The notes: a model not told the origin generated them from the letters alone. A DNA stretch of 64,000 nucleotides from Pseudeuparius sepicola (GCA_963920635.1 OY987298.1:127729735-127793734), one strand, 5' to 3'. Counted from the first letter of the stretch, positions 22,125 through 30,992 are shown. Numbers and translations: made by a program.

Positions 22125-22472
22125 TATTAATGCATACTGTATTTTTGAGCTTCTCTCATTCAACGAGGAGTTTGTATTAGCTGATTTGTATAGGAGGAGG
22201 TTTTATTAAATAAAAAACACACAAACATAATAAATCTTTTATTACCCTAATACATTTATTTAGGACTAAAATAATGTTAAGGAAAGTGTTTTGTCACATC
22301 TTTGAATAAATTCTTGGTGCTACATGGAATACATGAAGTATTGGGTGTATCAGTTGCCCCACCGCATGTTGTACATTTATATTTTATTGACACAGGCATG
22401 GTGTTGTATTCAGTTGGAACTTGTGTTAATAAAGTTAACAAATATTGGAACTTCTTTTATATTCACACAAAA

Positions 22473-22688
22473 TTATTCTGGCCTAATCCGAGGTGGATTC
22501 CTGAAGGTGATTAATTCTTCTTTATTAATTCGTTCGAAATACTCTTGCCAGTTGACCTCGGGAACATGATTCAACTGCCTCCGACATTTCAACAAGTGCA
22601 TCCGTAGGCGTGACTTCTTAATTTTATGACTGTTGACATATGGACAGGAAACCAATCCCTGTTGGTCTGCTAGCTGTTGGTTGAACAT
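22473..22688 (-). CDS. Small CHHC zinc-finger protein (71 aa)
   Basis: ATG at 22688. Residues 15-35 give Cys15-x5-His21-x9-His31-x3-Cys35 (CPYVNSHKIKKSRLRMHLLK then C), which is the exact spacing of the CHHC zinc finger known from U11-48K, the TRM13 tRNA methyltransferase and the GTSF1 family of Piwi cofactors. Only one finger is present; GTSF1 has two. The tail NWQEYFERINKEELI is short and acidic/basic. It lies between the plus-strand integrase block and the minus-strand polymerase. RNA binding is likely from the finger type; a link with splicing, tRNA or the piRNA pathway would be inference. Confidence 0.7.
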   Translation of the reverse strand: MFNQQLADQQGLVSCPYVNSHKIKKSRLRMHLLKCRRQLNHVPEVNWQEYFERINKEELITFRNPPRIRPE

Positions 22689-22826
22689 GTTGACTTTGGA
22701 TAATGTTGTAAAGACTGTTAGGTTTCTCTGCTATATATACTCTGCAAGTTGTGGGAGGTATGACTAATCTATTAGCAGGGAGGGATTAAATGAAACAATT
22801 ATTGTTTCTTAGCTATATACAATAGC

Positions 22827-25800
22827 TTAGTTCTCGATTTGTGGAATACTGTAGTGTCCCCACGGTAGAGTGACAACATTATTAACTAAGTATCGCTTAT
22901 CATCGAAAGGGCTGAGTGCAATTTTTGTTTGTTTAATACTGAAAACATTATGAGCAAATGAACGAATAGTGCATTGAGTAGCGGTTTTTTGCTTCTTCTT
23001 AAATAAGCAATTTGCATAATCCTCGAAAGTTAGATAATTCTTAACAACACCATACTTAATACCCTTTGATTTTTTAATACATTGCTCGCCTTCAATCAGA
23101 AACGTGTACATTTTTGACCTAAGACCGACAAAGTGAGTCATTATTTTTCCATTAAGTTCATCTTTCATAAGACCTGGTACTTTTTTATTTACAAGCGGTA
23201 TATTATACTGATTATCAACCGAATAATCGCTGGTATCGAAACGATGCAAGTCTCGCTTTATGACTTCATCATACACATCATCACATTTTATTTCATAAAG
23301 TAAGCTATCCGTATCCGTATAAAGTAGTTTACACTGGTCAGTTGAATATTTTTGCAACATGTAATCATAATGAAAATTATAAACACACGTCTTTGAGATA
23401 TCGAATATAGCCATCCCGATGTACAGGGGCTTTGTAAAAACGATTTCAGTTTTATTCAGTTCAATTGCAACTAAATCTGTATCAAAAATTAATCGGCTGT
23501 TAAAAGCCGGGCTAGCAATTAAATTCTTAGCTCCGTACCTACCTTCCCATTTTCTAACCAATTTTACATTTCTATGTTTGCGAATATTTTCCATGGTCTT
23601 ACCGTATACAGCATTAACCATCAATTTAATTACTGTTTTTTCAAAATTAAACTTAGCTTTTGTCCTTAATTCTGTATTAAATTTAATGTAAGGAGCTAGC
23701 CAGGCAGACTGACTAAATTTTAAAACCCTATGAACCTTTTTTAAAGTTAAACCGTGACTTAACGCTTGTTTAAGAGCCCTATAGTGTACAACATACTTCT
23801 CTTTTGAATTGAGAGTTGTCATAAGTTTGGGAAGTTTAGAATTTGGTGGTTTAGAATGTTCTGCGCAAAACGGTAGGTCTTTATGGGGATCATGTAAATT
23901 TTCCGGATAGTCTAAATCGACTTCTAAAACGTATCCTTCTGGACTGTTATCCGGAATATTCATCACGTTAATGTTTGTATAAACCCATTGGAAGTTACCG
24001 TAAGGAAGAGATTCCCCCATTGCCCACCCGTATAAATTGTTTACATCCAGATAAAGTAAGTATTTGGAAGGATTGTTAGGATCATAATTTTTCATGTATT
24101 TGTTGTTTGCTTCAGAATATCTATTACAACATTGGCTTATCCCCCCTCTCACTCCTTTCTCAAAAAACATTAATATGTCAATATCTTGAAAGGTTTCTAA
24201 TCGACACCCAGTATATTTAAGCATACAGTCCCAAGTATATCCCGGTAAAGTGTAGTACCAAGCCGGATCCAAACCATAATTCTTTATACAAGTTTTCCTA
24301 AAGTTCTGAAAGATATCGGTAAGTATCATAATGTCCGTCTTGAGATATAGGTCACTATATTCACCTAAACTTTGAATATTAAATTTATCCCAAACTAACT
24401 GAGCATGTCTGTAATCGCTTTGACTAATGTGAGTATCGTTTAACTTGCTATAGAATTGCTCGACTGGTGGTAAACACTTTTCATTAAGTTTATTTATGTT
24501 ATCGATATAATCATAACAAAATATCCCCTTTTTGGTTAACAGATCTAGATTGTTTGAAGATACATCACTAAATTCCTTTTGGGTATTAATAAAGTCCCCT
24601 TTATTGAGAGACGATGCTAATGTATCCAACGAGAAGCCTAAAAATTTAAAGGAGTCGATGAATCTAAATTTAACTTCAGTATCGGTTTCAGAAACTGTAA
24701 AACTAATATATTTTTCCTTGTTTATTGGAAGCAATGTCACATTATGCTTTTTAGCAAGATCTCTTATAATAAAATGACTGTCGTACCCACTAAAGTTATG
24801 AAATACTATGGGTACTACAAAGGAGTTTCTGTAATTTAAGTTACACGCTTGGTGGGCGTATCCGCGAAAACGTGATGTCATATGATCATGGTCACGTACT
24901 ATTATATCGTTAGAATTAAACGGTTTTTCACATATGTGACACGTAGCACTTGCATTTTTTAAACTTATAGATTCACTCATTGGCTCATTATTTTTTAACT
25001 TTGAAGCAACAGAGAGTGCTATATTTTCCATTTCATTTGCAAACCAAGTCATGCAATCAATAGCACGATAACTCTTATAAAAAGATAATGTATCGTCATA
25101 ATCACATTTAAAATAGTAGCCTGCGCTAAAAGCTTCATGTTTCTGATATTTAGCAGTATTTAAACACTGTGATTCATCATAAGGTTTTAGAATTGATTCA
25201 AAATCAGCATAAATAATAAATGGTACTTTTTCCTTATGGATATAATTTTTAAATTCGATATACTTATTTTTCGGAAATGATACTTTGCAGTTGTTTACGT
25301 CTTGACAATATTCAATATGTTCATTTAATTTTTCTTGGGATGAGTAATAATTTAAGCATCTATCACAAACAAACATCCTACCTTTATGTTTATTAGTTTG
25401 GGATACTATTAATCTCGATAAATGTTTGACCCAACAGTAATGATAATTGATTTCGGTTGTTGATTCATCGATAGGGAGAGCTTCATGCTCAGCGACTTTC
25501 GGAAAATATGTATCTTGAACTAGAAGTAAATTAGCATGTTTTTCCATTTTGTTTTTAGTTAAGCGAGCCGGAGAAGTTCTAAAAGAGCTTGATTTGTCTT
25601 CATTTGACACTAACTCTAGAACATACACATTTACCGATCTATTATTCAGTTTTTCGAATTTTGCTATTTGGCTTAGAGTTATAGGAAATTCAAGGCCATC
25701 TAGGTTTAAAACGGTCGAAGGGTGGGGATATGAGGATGTACGGTGTGGTCTTCCAACAGGTGGATATAGAGCTGATACAACACTCCAAGCAAAACAAAGA

Positions 25801-26567
25801 TTATCATCATTTTGAACGTTAATACAAGCTCTTTTAGATTGTATTGATTCCGGGAGGTTTATGTAAGATCTACCACCGTTTCCCATCTCTACCTTGTTTA
25901 TGTTAACTTCCAAACTTAAGATTCTGTGAAGAGTCCAACCGGACTCCTGATGTTCGAAGGACTCAATGGCAGCTAAAATTTTTTCAATAATATTGCTTTC
26001 AAACCATTGTTTTAACTGTGTTTCTTGATCGATTATTTCATTGTTTGTATTAAAATACTTATTCTCAAGTATCTCCTGATCTCCAGACTTTTTAATAAAT
26101 TCCCCACAAAAGACAGCATTTACTTTAATTATATTGAATGATCTTAAGATCCTATTAATGCGAGTCTTAAAAACAAAAAACGCGTCTTTAAAAAACTGCA
26201 GAATATCTATGTGCTTTAAATTAATTATAACACCCGTGCGTATACGATTATTAAAAATTGATTTTATATCCTCCCACTTTATCCTATCACTTCTACTTTC
26301 CCGCTTACGTTGACCTGTTCCAACATGTTGTAATTTTTTTAAGTACACTTTAAATCGTTTCAAATGACTCAAGTTCGTTTGCAATTTAATCCGAGTGCCA
26401 TGATTACAGTCAGCCTTTTTCAATGCTTTATGAACTAACCGGATGTTTACATTTATTATTTTTTTCCAATGCTCTAAAGTAGCGTCATCAGAATTATTAA
26501 TAAGCGTAAACACTTTTTCAAGCGTTTTAATAATGTCATCACTTACCGTCCCGATTTCTGCTGACAT
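22827..26567 (-). CDS. Polinton protein-primed DNA polymerase B (1246 aa)
   Basis: Replicates the element from a terminal protein primer. I start at the ATG at 26567; the frame is open 12 codons further upstream, but only a TTG is there. Using numbering from that TTG, the 3'-5' exonuclease motifs are FIIYADFES (about 465), FHNFSGYDSHF (about 602) and YSDLYLKTDIM (about 750). Between the first two is a Cys/His cluster (CHICEKPF ... RDHDHM ... CNLNYR) like an HNH/endonuclease VII insert. Polymerase motif A is YLDVNNLYGWAM (about 852), motif B KTVIKLMVNAVYGKT (about 988), motif C YTDTDS (about 1096). A C2H2-like finger (CDRC ... H ... C) lies at about 413-433. The frame is intact. Confidence 0.96.
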   Translation of the reverse strand: MSAEIGTVSDDIIKTLEKVFTLINNSDDATLEHWKKIINVNIRLVHKALKKADCNHGTRIKLQTNLSHLKRFKVYLKKLQHVGTGQRKRESRSDRIKWEDIKSIFNNRIRTGVIINLKHIDILQFFKDAFFVFKTRINRILRSFNIIKVNAVFCGEFIKKSGDQEILENKYFNTNNEIIDQETQLKQWFESNIIEKILAAIESFEHQESGWTLHRILSLEVNINKVEMGNGGRSYINLPESIQSKRACINVQNDDNLCFAWSVVSALYPPVGRPHRTSSYPHPSTVLNLDGLEFPITLSQIAKFEKLNNRSVNVYVLELVSNEDKSSSFRTSPARLTKNKMEKHANLLLVQDTYFPKVAEHEALPIDESTTEINYHYCWVKHLSRLIVSQTNKHKGRMFVCDRCLNYYSSQEKLNEHIEYCQDVNNCKVSFPKNKYIEFKNYIHKEKVPFIIYADFESILKPYDESQCLNTAKYQKHEAFSAGYYFKCDYDDTLSFYKSYRAIDCMTWFANEMENIALSVASKLKNNEPMSESISLKNASATCHICEKPFNSNDIIVRDHDHMTSRFRGYAHQACNLNYRNSFVVPIVFHNFSGYDSHFIIRDLAKKHNVTLLPINKEKYISFTVSETDTEVKFRFIDSFKFLGFSLDTLASSLNKGDFINTQKEFSDVSSNNLDLLTKKGIFCYDYIDNINKLNEKCLPPVEQFYSKLNDTHISQSDYRHAQLVWDKFNIQSLGEYSDLYLKTDIMILTDIFQNFRKTCIKNYGLDPAWYYTLPGYTWDCMLKYTGCRLETFQDIDILMFFEKGVRGGISQCCNRYSEANNKYMKNYDPNNPSKYLLYLDVNNLYGWAMGESLPYGNFQWVYTNINVMNIPDNSPEGYVLEVDLDYPENLHDPHKDLPFCAEHSKPPNSKLPKLMTTLNSKEKYVVHYRALKQALSHGLTLKKVHRVLKFSQSAWLAPYIKFNTELRTKAKFNFEKTVIKLMVNAVYGKTMENIRKHRNVKLVRKWEGRYGAKNLIASPAFNSRLIFDTDLVAIELNKTEIVFTKPLYIGMAIFDISKTCVYNFHYDYMLQKYSTDQCKLLYTDTDSLLYEIKCDDVYDEVIKRDLHRFDTSDYSVDNQYNIPLVNKKVPGLMKDELNGKIMTHFVGLRSKMYTFLIEGEQCIKKSKGIKYGVVKNYLTFEDYANCLFKKKQKTATQCTIRSFAHNVFSIKQTKIALSPFDDKRYLVNNVVTLPWGHYSIPQIEN

Positions 26568-26710
26568 TTTAAGATGTGTGAGTATTAAAAAGCAATGAGA
26601 CAAAACCGAGAAGGTTATAACTTAAATAGTAAAGTTTCCCCCACTCTTTTATTCAAGTTGAAATACATTAACGAGTTCATTTATTTCTCCAGTGAGTTTT
26701 GCACCTTAAA
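26568..26710. promoter_or_regulatory. Divergent promoter region between polymerase and small OB-like gene
   Basis: A 143-bp gap between the polymerase start (minus strand) and the ATG at 26711 (plus strand). It must hold both promoters. It is AT-rich with a CCCCCAC tract; a TCCAGTG motif close to 26690 resembles an arthropod initiator. Confidence 0.4.
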
Positions 26711-27022
26711 ATGGAGACGTTCTTTAATCAACTAAATCAGAAATCGTTGATTAAACCATTCATGAAGGCTCGACGTATAGAAATTGGATGTGAGCTTCAA
26801 GTATTATCGTTTAGAAGAGTTTGCACACAGTATACAGAAAGAGTTTCTGTGGAATTTTTTACATTTTACACTGTGCTACCGCAAAGGTTTACAGACAAAT
26901 TCACTACGCAGCGAATTATAGAAATAAATAGAGAAATTGAGCGTGGACAGAAGGTGTTTTTAATAAGCCTTGGGCCAACAGAAGGAAGAACCACGAATTT
27001 TGAATTTTCCCTGGAAGAATGA
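26711..27022 (+). CDS. Polinton small protein (103 aa), likely paralogue of the terminal-repeat gene
   Basis: I use the ATG at 26711; four codons upstream there is only a TTG. The layout matches the 106-residue protein encoded in each terminal repeat: an early strand pair (IEIGCELQVLSFRRVCTQYT), a VEFFTFYTVLPQRFT motif corresponding to VVFLPNRVT, and a C-terminal KVFLISLGPTEG ... NFEFSL corresponding to KYALVYKG ... QFEIWSL. The similarity is in spacing and motif, with low identity. A nucleic-acid-binding OB-type fold is a guess. It is divergent from the polymerase and overlaps the next ORF by 4 nt (ATGA). Confidence 0.75.
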   Translation: METFFNQLNQKSLIKPFMKARRIEIGCELQVLSFRRVCTQYTERVSVEFFTFYTVLPQRFTDKFTTQRIIEINREIERGQKVFLISLGPTEGRTTNFEFSLEE

Positions 27023-27213
27023 AAACTTCCGAGATTAGACTGCTGAGTATGTACAATCGAAGGAAACTTCAAATGTATTTGAAATCTATAGATGATTTAA
27101 AGCATGAAATTAAAATGTATGAGATAAATAAGAAAATTGCTAATATTAATTTGAATTTAATAAAACTATTAAAAAGTGAGTGTTGTTTTTTTCCTGTTTC
27201 ATGTAGAAAATGA
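27019..27213 (+). CDS. Small coiled-coil ORF (64 aa, possibly spliced)
   Basis: Its ATG overlaps the previous stop as ATGA, the arrangement used for translational coupling in compact viral genomes. The product is basic and helical (YNRRKLQMYLKSIDDLKHEI), likely a short coiled coil. A good splice donor (AAAAA|GTGAGTG) lies at 27176 and a pyrimidine-rich acceptor (CTTCCTTTCAG) ends at 27255. Removing this 80-nt intron would swap the Cys-rich last 12 residues for another short tail ending at about 27318. I do not recognise the protein. Confidence 0.5.
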   Translation: MKTSEIRLLSMYNRRKLQMYLKSIDDLKHEIKMYEINKKIANINLNLIKLLKSECCFFPVSCRK

Positions 27214-27491
27214 AAGTGTATACTTACCTTTTCTTTTCTTATCACTTCCTTTCAGATAGTATCAATATTTCAAAATATTGTTTTTGCTTAGACACTGATC
27301 ACTTGAATTCTTTTTAATGAGATTTAAGTTTCAAAATGTGTGTTTTAGGTTAAGAAATGATGATCAAATTGGTAAATTATATGTTTATTAAAATATAACT
27401 ATAATACAATAATAAAATAATAAAATAATATAATAAAATAATATAATAAAATAATATAATATCATTAAAATAAGAGAAAATGTGGGGACTA
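27214..27491. other. AT-rich intergenic stretch with (TAATAATATAA)n-type repeats
   Basis: At about 27400-27470 the sequence is a run of AATAATA/ATAAAATAATA units. It separates convergent genes and so probably holds poly(A) signals of both (AATAAA-type words present). Confidence 0.5.
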
Positions 27492-27956
27492 TTAAACGTT
27501 CAGAATTTCTTGCACTCTTTGCATGATTTTCACAACTCGTGTCTCGTCTGAATTTAAATTGTCAAGTTCTGAAAGGATCCTTTTTTCCCTTTCTTTCAGT
27601 TGTTGAACTTGTCCAACCACTACTTTTAATTGCTCTCTTAGCAAAAGTTTTTGGGACTTTATGTCCCCACATTTTCTCTTGCAAAACACATTTGCCTGCG
27701 CTTTTAATTTGTGGAGAAATGCGGTAGGACTTTGACCCCTTATCTTTGAATATTCTTCCTCACCTTGACTTTCGGTTGTTACATCACTAAAAATGCTGAT
27801 GTTGTCATCATCATCTCGCATCGCTTGCATCGTACGTATGTCTTTCCCTCTGGTGGATTCAGCGAAGGTGTTGGGAGCATTCGACGGTCCGGGTTGAGGC
27901 TCGCCTTTTGTCACCGGCTGGATTGTTACCTCAGGGCCCAATGAAACTCCTTCCAT
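27492..27956 (-). CDS. Polinton hypothetical coiled-coil protein (154 aa)
   Basis: ATG at 27956. The first ~70 residues are Pro/Gly/Asp/Ser-rich and look disordered (a DDDDN acidic patch near 48). The last ~60 residues form a clear heptad pattern rich in Leu, Gln, Glu and Lys (LREQLKVVVGQVQQLKEREK), likely a coiled coil. A short CKRKCG motif lies between them. The frame stays open upstream of the ATG to a good splice acceptor (TTTTACAG near 27976), so an upstream exon is possible. Family unknown; a structural or scaffold role is only a guess. Confidence 0.6.
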   Translation of the reverse strand: MEGVSLGPEVTIQPVTKGEPQPGPSNAPNTFAESTRGKDIRTMQAMRDDDDNISIFSDVTTESQGEEEYSKIRGQSPTAFLHKLKAQANVFCKRKCGDIKSQKLLLREQLKVVVGQVQQLKEREKRILSELDNLNSDETRVVKIMQRVQEILNV

Positions 27957-28033
27957 CTCAGGATGTCCAGCCGGCTGTAAAACAATAACAATATTAACTT
28001 TAAAGATGTAAGATTAGCGAGTGTAAATGTAAT

Positions 28034-28140
28034 AATTACAAGCAAAGGTGATAATGGGCATACACATGTTTCATGCTATTACTAGTTTTTTCTTTTTGTT
28101 AACTTTGAGTGTTTGCCCATTATCACCTTTTCTTGTAATT
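28034..28140. repeat. Long hairpin in the Polinton (27-bp arms)
   Basis: Arms at 28034-28060 and 28114-28140 (AATTACAAGCAAAGGTGATA... and its reverse complement) match at 26 of 27 positions, with a 53-nt loop. It lies between two minus-strand genes. It may act as a transcript-end or processing structure or be a very small inserted MITE. Confidence 0.8.
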
Positions 28141-28341
28141 AACTTTAAAGTTTATTTAGGAGAGTAGTGCTTACTCTTATAAGATAGTTCTGTAGTATAG
28201 AGATCCCTGTATCTACAACAGGTATTCTGCACTCAACATCATTTTCGAAAGTGTGTCCTACTTAAGTTTTCTCTCTCTTTTATAGGAATCAAACAACAAA
28301 ATGCAAATAAAGGTCTTTATTTAAGTAAAAACTTACAACTT

Positions 28342-28824
28342 TTAGTAATCGATTAAGTATTTTTCCAACCAAGAATATAATTTTTCACAATTCCTAAAGC
28401 TACACATCCATTTTTTATTTTCATTGTGGTGGAGGCACATCGGAATGTCTTTTTCAAATAGCGGCACCTCTATCCAATTGTTTTGCAAATTTCCAACATC
28501 AACCACTTTATTGTTGATTATTTCACGTAGAAAACGTTCTTTTTGATGTCCCTTCACGTAAACTATGTGAACGTCTAGTAGAGTAGTTTGCAGTATTTCA
28601 ACCAATTTGTTATACTCAACATGTCCACTTGAATATTTTATCCCCAGAAAATTTTCTTCCATAACTCGCACATGCCTCTTATTTAAATTGCTAAGAGCCA
28701 TAAAACTTTTTGGGGGAGCTATAACCATATGCATCACTTGCCCATTAATTTTAATTGTCAATTCCTTGGGATAAAACTCATTCTCCACCATGAAACCTTG
28801 AATATCTATTACAGCAATCTTCAT
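28342..28824 (-). CDS. Polinton protein with DEDD-exonuclease-like N-terminus (160 aa)
   Basis: ATG at 28824. It opens with AVIDIQGF ... FYPKELTIKI, a strand-Asp-strand pattern like the first motif of RNase-H-fold DEDD exonucleases, and has IVYVKGHQKERFLREII near residue 90, which I associate with small proteins of unknown function in insect mobile elements and viruses. The C-terminal third has spaced Cys/His (CLHH ... CSFRNCEKLYSW) that could bind zinc. Full exonuclease motifs are not all visible, so activity is uncertain. It has its own TATA-like promoter at 28876-28881. Confidence 0.65.
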   Translation of the reverse strand: MKIAVIDIQGFMVENEFYPKELTIKINGQVMHMVIAPPKSFMALSNLNKRHVRVMEENFLGIKYSSGHVEYNKLVEILQTTLLDVHIVYVKGHQKERFLREIINNKVVDVGNLQNNWIEVPLFEKDIPMCLHHNENKKWMCSFRNCEKLYSWLEKYLIDY

Positions 28825-28873
28825 CTTAACTTAGTTCTCGAATAAAACTGTTGGTATGGTGCTGATGTCCCTG

Positions 28874-28888
28874 CATTTATATCCGGGA
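28874..28888 (-). promoter_or_regulatory. CGGATATAAATG promoter motif upstream of the DEDD-like gene
   Basis: On the minus strand the sequence reads CCCGGATATAAATGCAG, 50-60 nt upstream of the ATG at 28824. The same CGGATATAA core occurs at 30119-30131 and 32203-32217, ahead of or at other minus-strand genes. Confidence 0.5.
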
Positions 28889-28893
28889 TCTGT

Positions 28894-30120
28894 TTACATC
28901 ATATAGCTTCTTACAGTTTCGCTCAAGGGCAAATACTCCACAACTCTATCATGAATAATGATGCAATATGCACGGGTCTTATCTGGAAATCCTTGAGAGC
29001 TCTCAATATCCAATTTAACATCAACAGTGCTCATTTTAATTGTTTCATTGCGACGTGAGCAGTCAATAACGAACAGCGTCGCCCGGTCTTTAAAGTCAGC
29101 ATAATTAAGTAGTGGGCTCTTATCGCGCGTATTCATAAAGCTTGGGTAGAAGTCTCTGTAATTATTGTAAACTTCCAAGTAATCCCTATTGAAATCTTGC
29201 CGCAAGCGTTCAAACGGAAAGTATTCACCGTTTATTATAAGGCGTACGTCGGAAATATTTACATGATCAAAGTATGTCGGGTCCTTTTTTGAATTTTCTT
29301 TGCGGTCGGTCTGAAAGCCAACAATAACAAACCTTGGGCTTTCTACTGTGGCAGAGGTTTTAACGGACCATATTTCTTTGGTTGCATTTACGGTCAGATT
29401 AGGTAATTCATGTAACTCCCATTTGCGAAACGGTATCAAGATGGGTTTATTACTCTTGAGGGCTTGCAATAAGTTATACTTAATTTTATCGTTTGGTATT
29501 ATATGTTTTACTTTCAGCTCGATGTTAGTAATGGCTACTTCAACCGTTAGATCTGGAGTTGTACCAGGTGTTTGTTCCAGCAATATAGAGTTTTTGTCAT
29601 TTCGAGCTCTAGTTAACCGTATTGTTTGTTTACCAGAAATTGCATGTTGGTAATCGTTAAAGATGCCAAACAGGTGTTTAAGTGGAACTCTAACACTAAA
29701 CGTTGAATCTCTATTCAAAATAGTTTTTTTCCCGGGGTACAACCAACTTGAGGTGCGTTTTTCATCGGTGGGGTTGTAGCAAAGATACGCTCTGATACTG
29801 CTTAAAATGCCGGGGTCCCTCACAGAATCTACTTCTTGTCCGTTGAGTTCGTAAGATATAGAGTCGAAGAAGAAAGCCGCGGCATTATTAACTAATTCAC
29901 AAGTGCCTTCTCCTTGTGTAGGTTTTATTTCTCCTTTAATAAAAATTGCGGCATCATACATTAACAACCAAGCATCTCCCTGGTTAATTGTTATTTCAAT
30001 GATGTCATTATTCATAAAAGACTTGACGAAAGGATAGTAAGTACGGCTTTCTATGCGTTGGATTGACTCATCATACTTTGGACTTTGATACACGTCGAAT
30101 ACATTTGGTGCCAACGACAT
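28894..30120 (-). CDS. Polinton major capsid protein (double jelly-roll, 408 aa)
   Basis: Forms the hexon-like trimers of the predicted Polinton virion. ATG at 30120. The protein is strand-rich throughout, as expected for two stacked jelly rolls. Visible landmarks are VNNAAAFFFDSISYELNGQE (about 77-96), VPLKHLFGIFNDYQHAISGK (about 148-167, a conserved loop in insect Polinton capsids), and FYPSFM/NYADFKDR near 325-345. Length is in the family's usual range. It belongs to a minus-strand virion cluster with the minor capsid protein, protease and phospholipase gene. The 65-residue ORF upstream overlaps its start by 50 nt. No disruption is seen. Confidence 0.9.
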   Translation of the reverse strand: MSLAPNVFDVYQSPKYDESIQRIESRTYYPFVKSFMNNDIIEITINQGDAWLLMYDAAIFIKGEIKPTQGEGTCELVNNAAAFFFDSISYELNGQEVDSVRDPGILSSIRAYLCYNPTDEKRTSSWLYPGKKTILNRDSTFSVRVPLKHLFGIFNDYQHAISGKQTIRLTRARNDKNSILLEQTPGTTPDLTVEVAITNIELKVKHIIPNDKIKYNLLQALKSNKPILIPFRKWELHELPNLTVNATKEIWSVKTSATVESPRFVIVGFQTDRKENSKKDPTYFDHVNISDVRLIINGEYFPFERLRQDFNRDYLEVYNNYRDFYPSFMNTRDKSPLLNYADFKDRATLFVIDCSRRNETIKMSTVDVKLDIESSQGFPDKTRAYCIIIHDRVVEYLPLSETVRSYMM

Positions 30121-30268
30121 TATATCCGAGCGACTTTAAAATATTTATGCTTTTAGGTGTAGGCGTCAGGTTGCGAGGTTGACGCTTGTGAGGTTCAGAC
30201 GAGAGTGTGTTTATAAAGTGGTTTAACTCACTTTTATATGTGAGACCCTCACCGAAAACGAGACCCAT
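30071..30268 (-). CDS. Small conserved ORF between capsid genes (65 aa)
   Basis: Its ATG overlaps the stop of the minor capsid gene as TAATG, and its end overlaps the major capsid start by 50 nt. Such coupling supports a real gene. The C-terminal part PTPKSINILKSLGYNVV resembles a short 'phenylalanine/isoleucine-L-K-S-L-G' ending that I recall from small ORFs beside insect Polinton capsid genes. The rest is basic and Asn/Ser-rich. The function is unknown; a capsid cement or DNA-condensing peptide would be inference. Confidence 0.6.
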   Translation of the reverse strand: MGLVFGEGLTYKSELNHFINTLSSEPHKRQPRNLTPTPKSINILKSLGYNVVGTKCIRRVSKSKV

Positions 30269-30972
30269 TACAAAGGTTTTACTTCTAATCTCACAATTAT
30301 TTCTTCTCCACGGAAATTTACTAACTGAAAATTTTGATCCAAAATCGATAAGGTTATATTATTTATTTCCCGTTTAGTGACAGGTAAGTAAAGTAGGTTT
30401 CTGGGGGTTTCGTCTATGGCGTCCCCCGGATTACATTCAGGAGAAAACTCGTAAATAGTATGAGTAGGTCTGTTGTTATAGTACGCTCCAGAGGTCAAAT
30501 TGCTGTCAATATGTATTGTTCTGGTTTTGACGATATTCACCGGTAAATCTGATGCGTGGACACTTAGTGGGGGTAGTAAGCGATTGGAATAACCGAGCAA
30601 TGTGGCAATCGAATCTTTTGGTCGAAAATCAATCGTATATTTATCGCTGTATATTTCACACTGTAGAGTATTAGTATTGGCTTTCAATGAAAAATCATTT
30701 ATTTCGTTAAGATTTCTTAAAATTTTAATTATTGTTGTCTCTATGGCAGCAATTTCGTAAGATCCTGTGGGTATTTCTAAAACTTTCAATTCGTTTGCTT
30801 GATCGATTAAATAAAATTTATTATTCGGTGTCTCAATATTCGGTATCGTATTATATGAATAAAACCCGAGCAACGCTAGCCCGTATTGTAAAGTTGGGTC
30901 TAAATAAATGGAATTATTGTAATCAACCGAGAGCACAGAGTTTTAGCCTTTCAACGTGAATAACAACGACAT
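30268..30972 (-). pseudogene. Polinton minor capsid (penton-like) protein with a premature stop at codon 10
   Basis: A single jelly-roll minor capsid protein, expected to form the pentons. The conserved body (222 residues from 30936) has the family's opening pattern LDPTLQYGLALLGFYSYNTI, then a C-terminal jelly-roll half with IRLE/IVRLEV-type strands. No ATG lies in that body near its start. In the same frame an ATG at 30972 fits as the true start, but a TAA at 30943-30945 (codon 10) interrupts it. The apparent GTG start at 30936 is therefore a by-product of the stop. Either this copy is defective, the base is an assembly error, or the stop is read through. A neighbouring protease ends 21 nt upstream. 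Confidence 0.85.
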
Positions 30973-30992
30973 GACTAATAGTTTTAAGTCGG

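Noticed and set aside
22302..22569. Plus-strand frames opposite the CHHC zinc-finger ORF
   Set aside because: They begin with TTG, overlap each other, and lack a domain; the minus-strand frame has the exact zinc-finger pattern.
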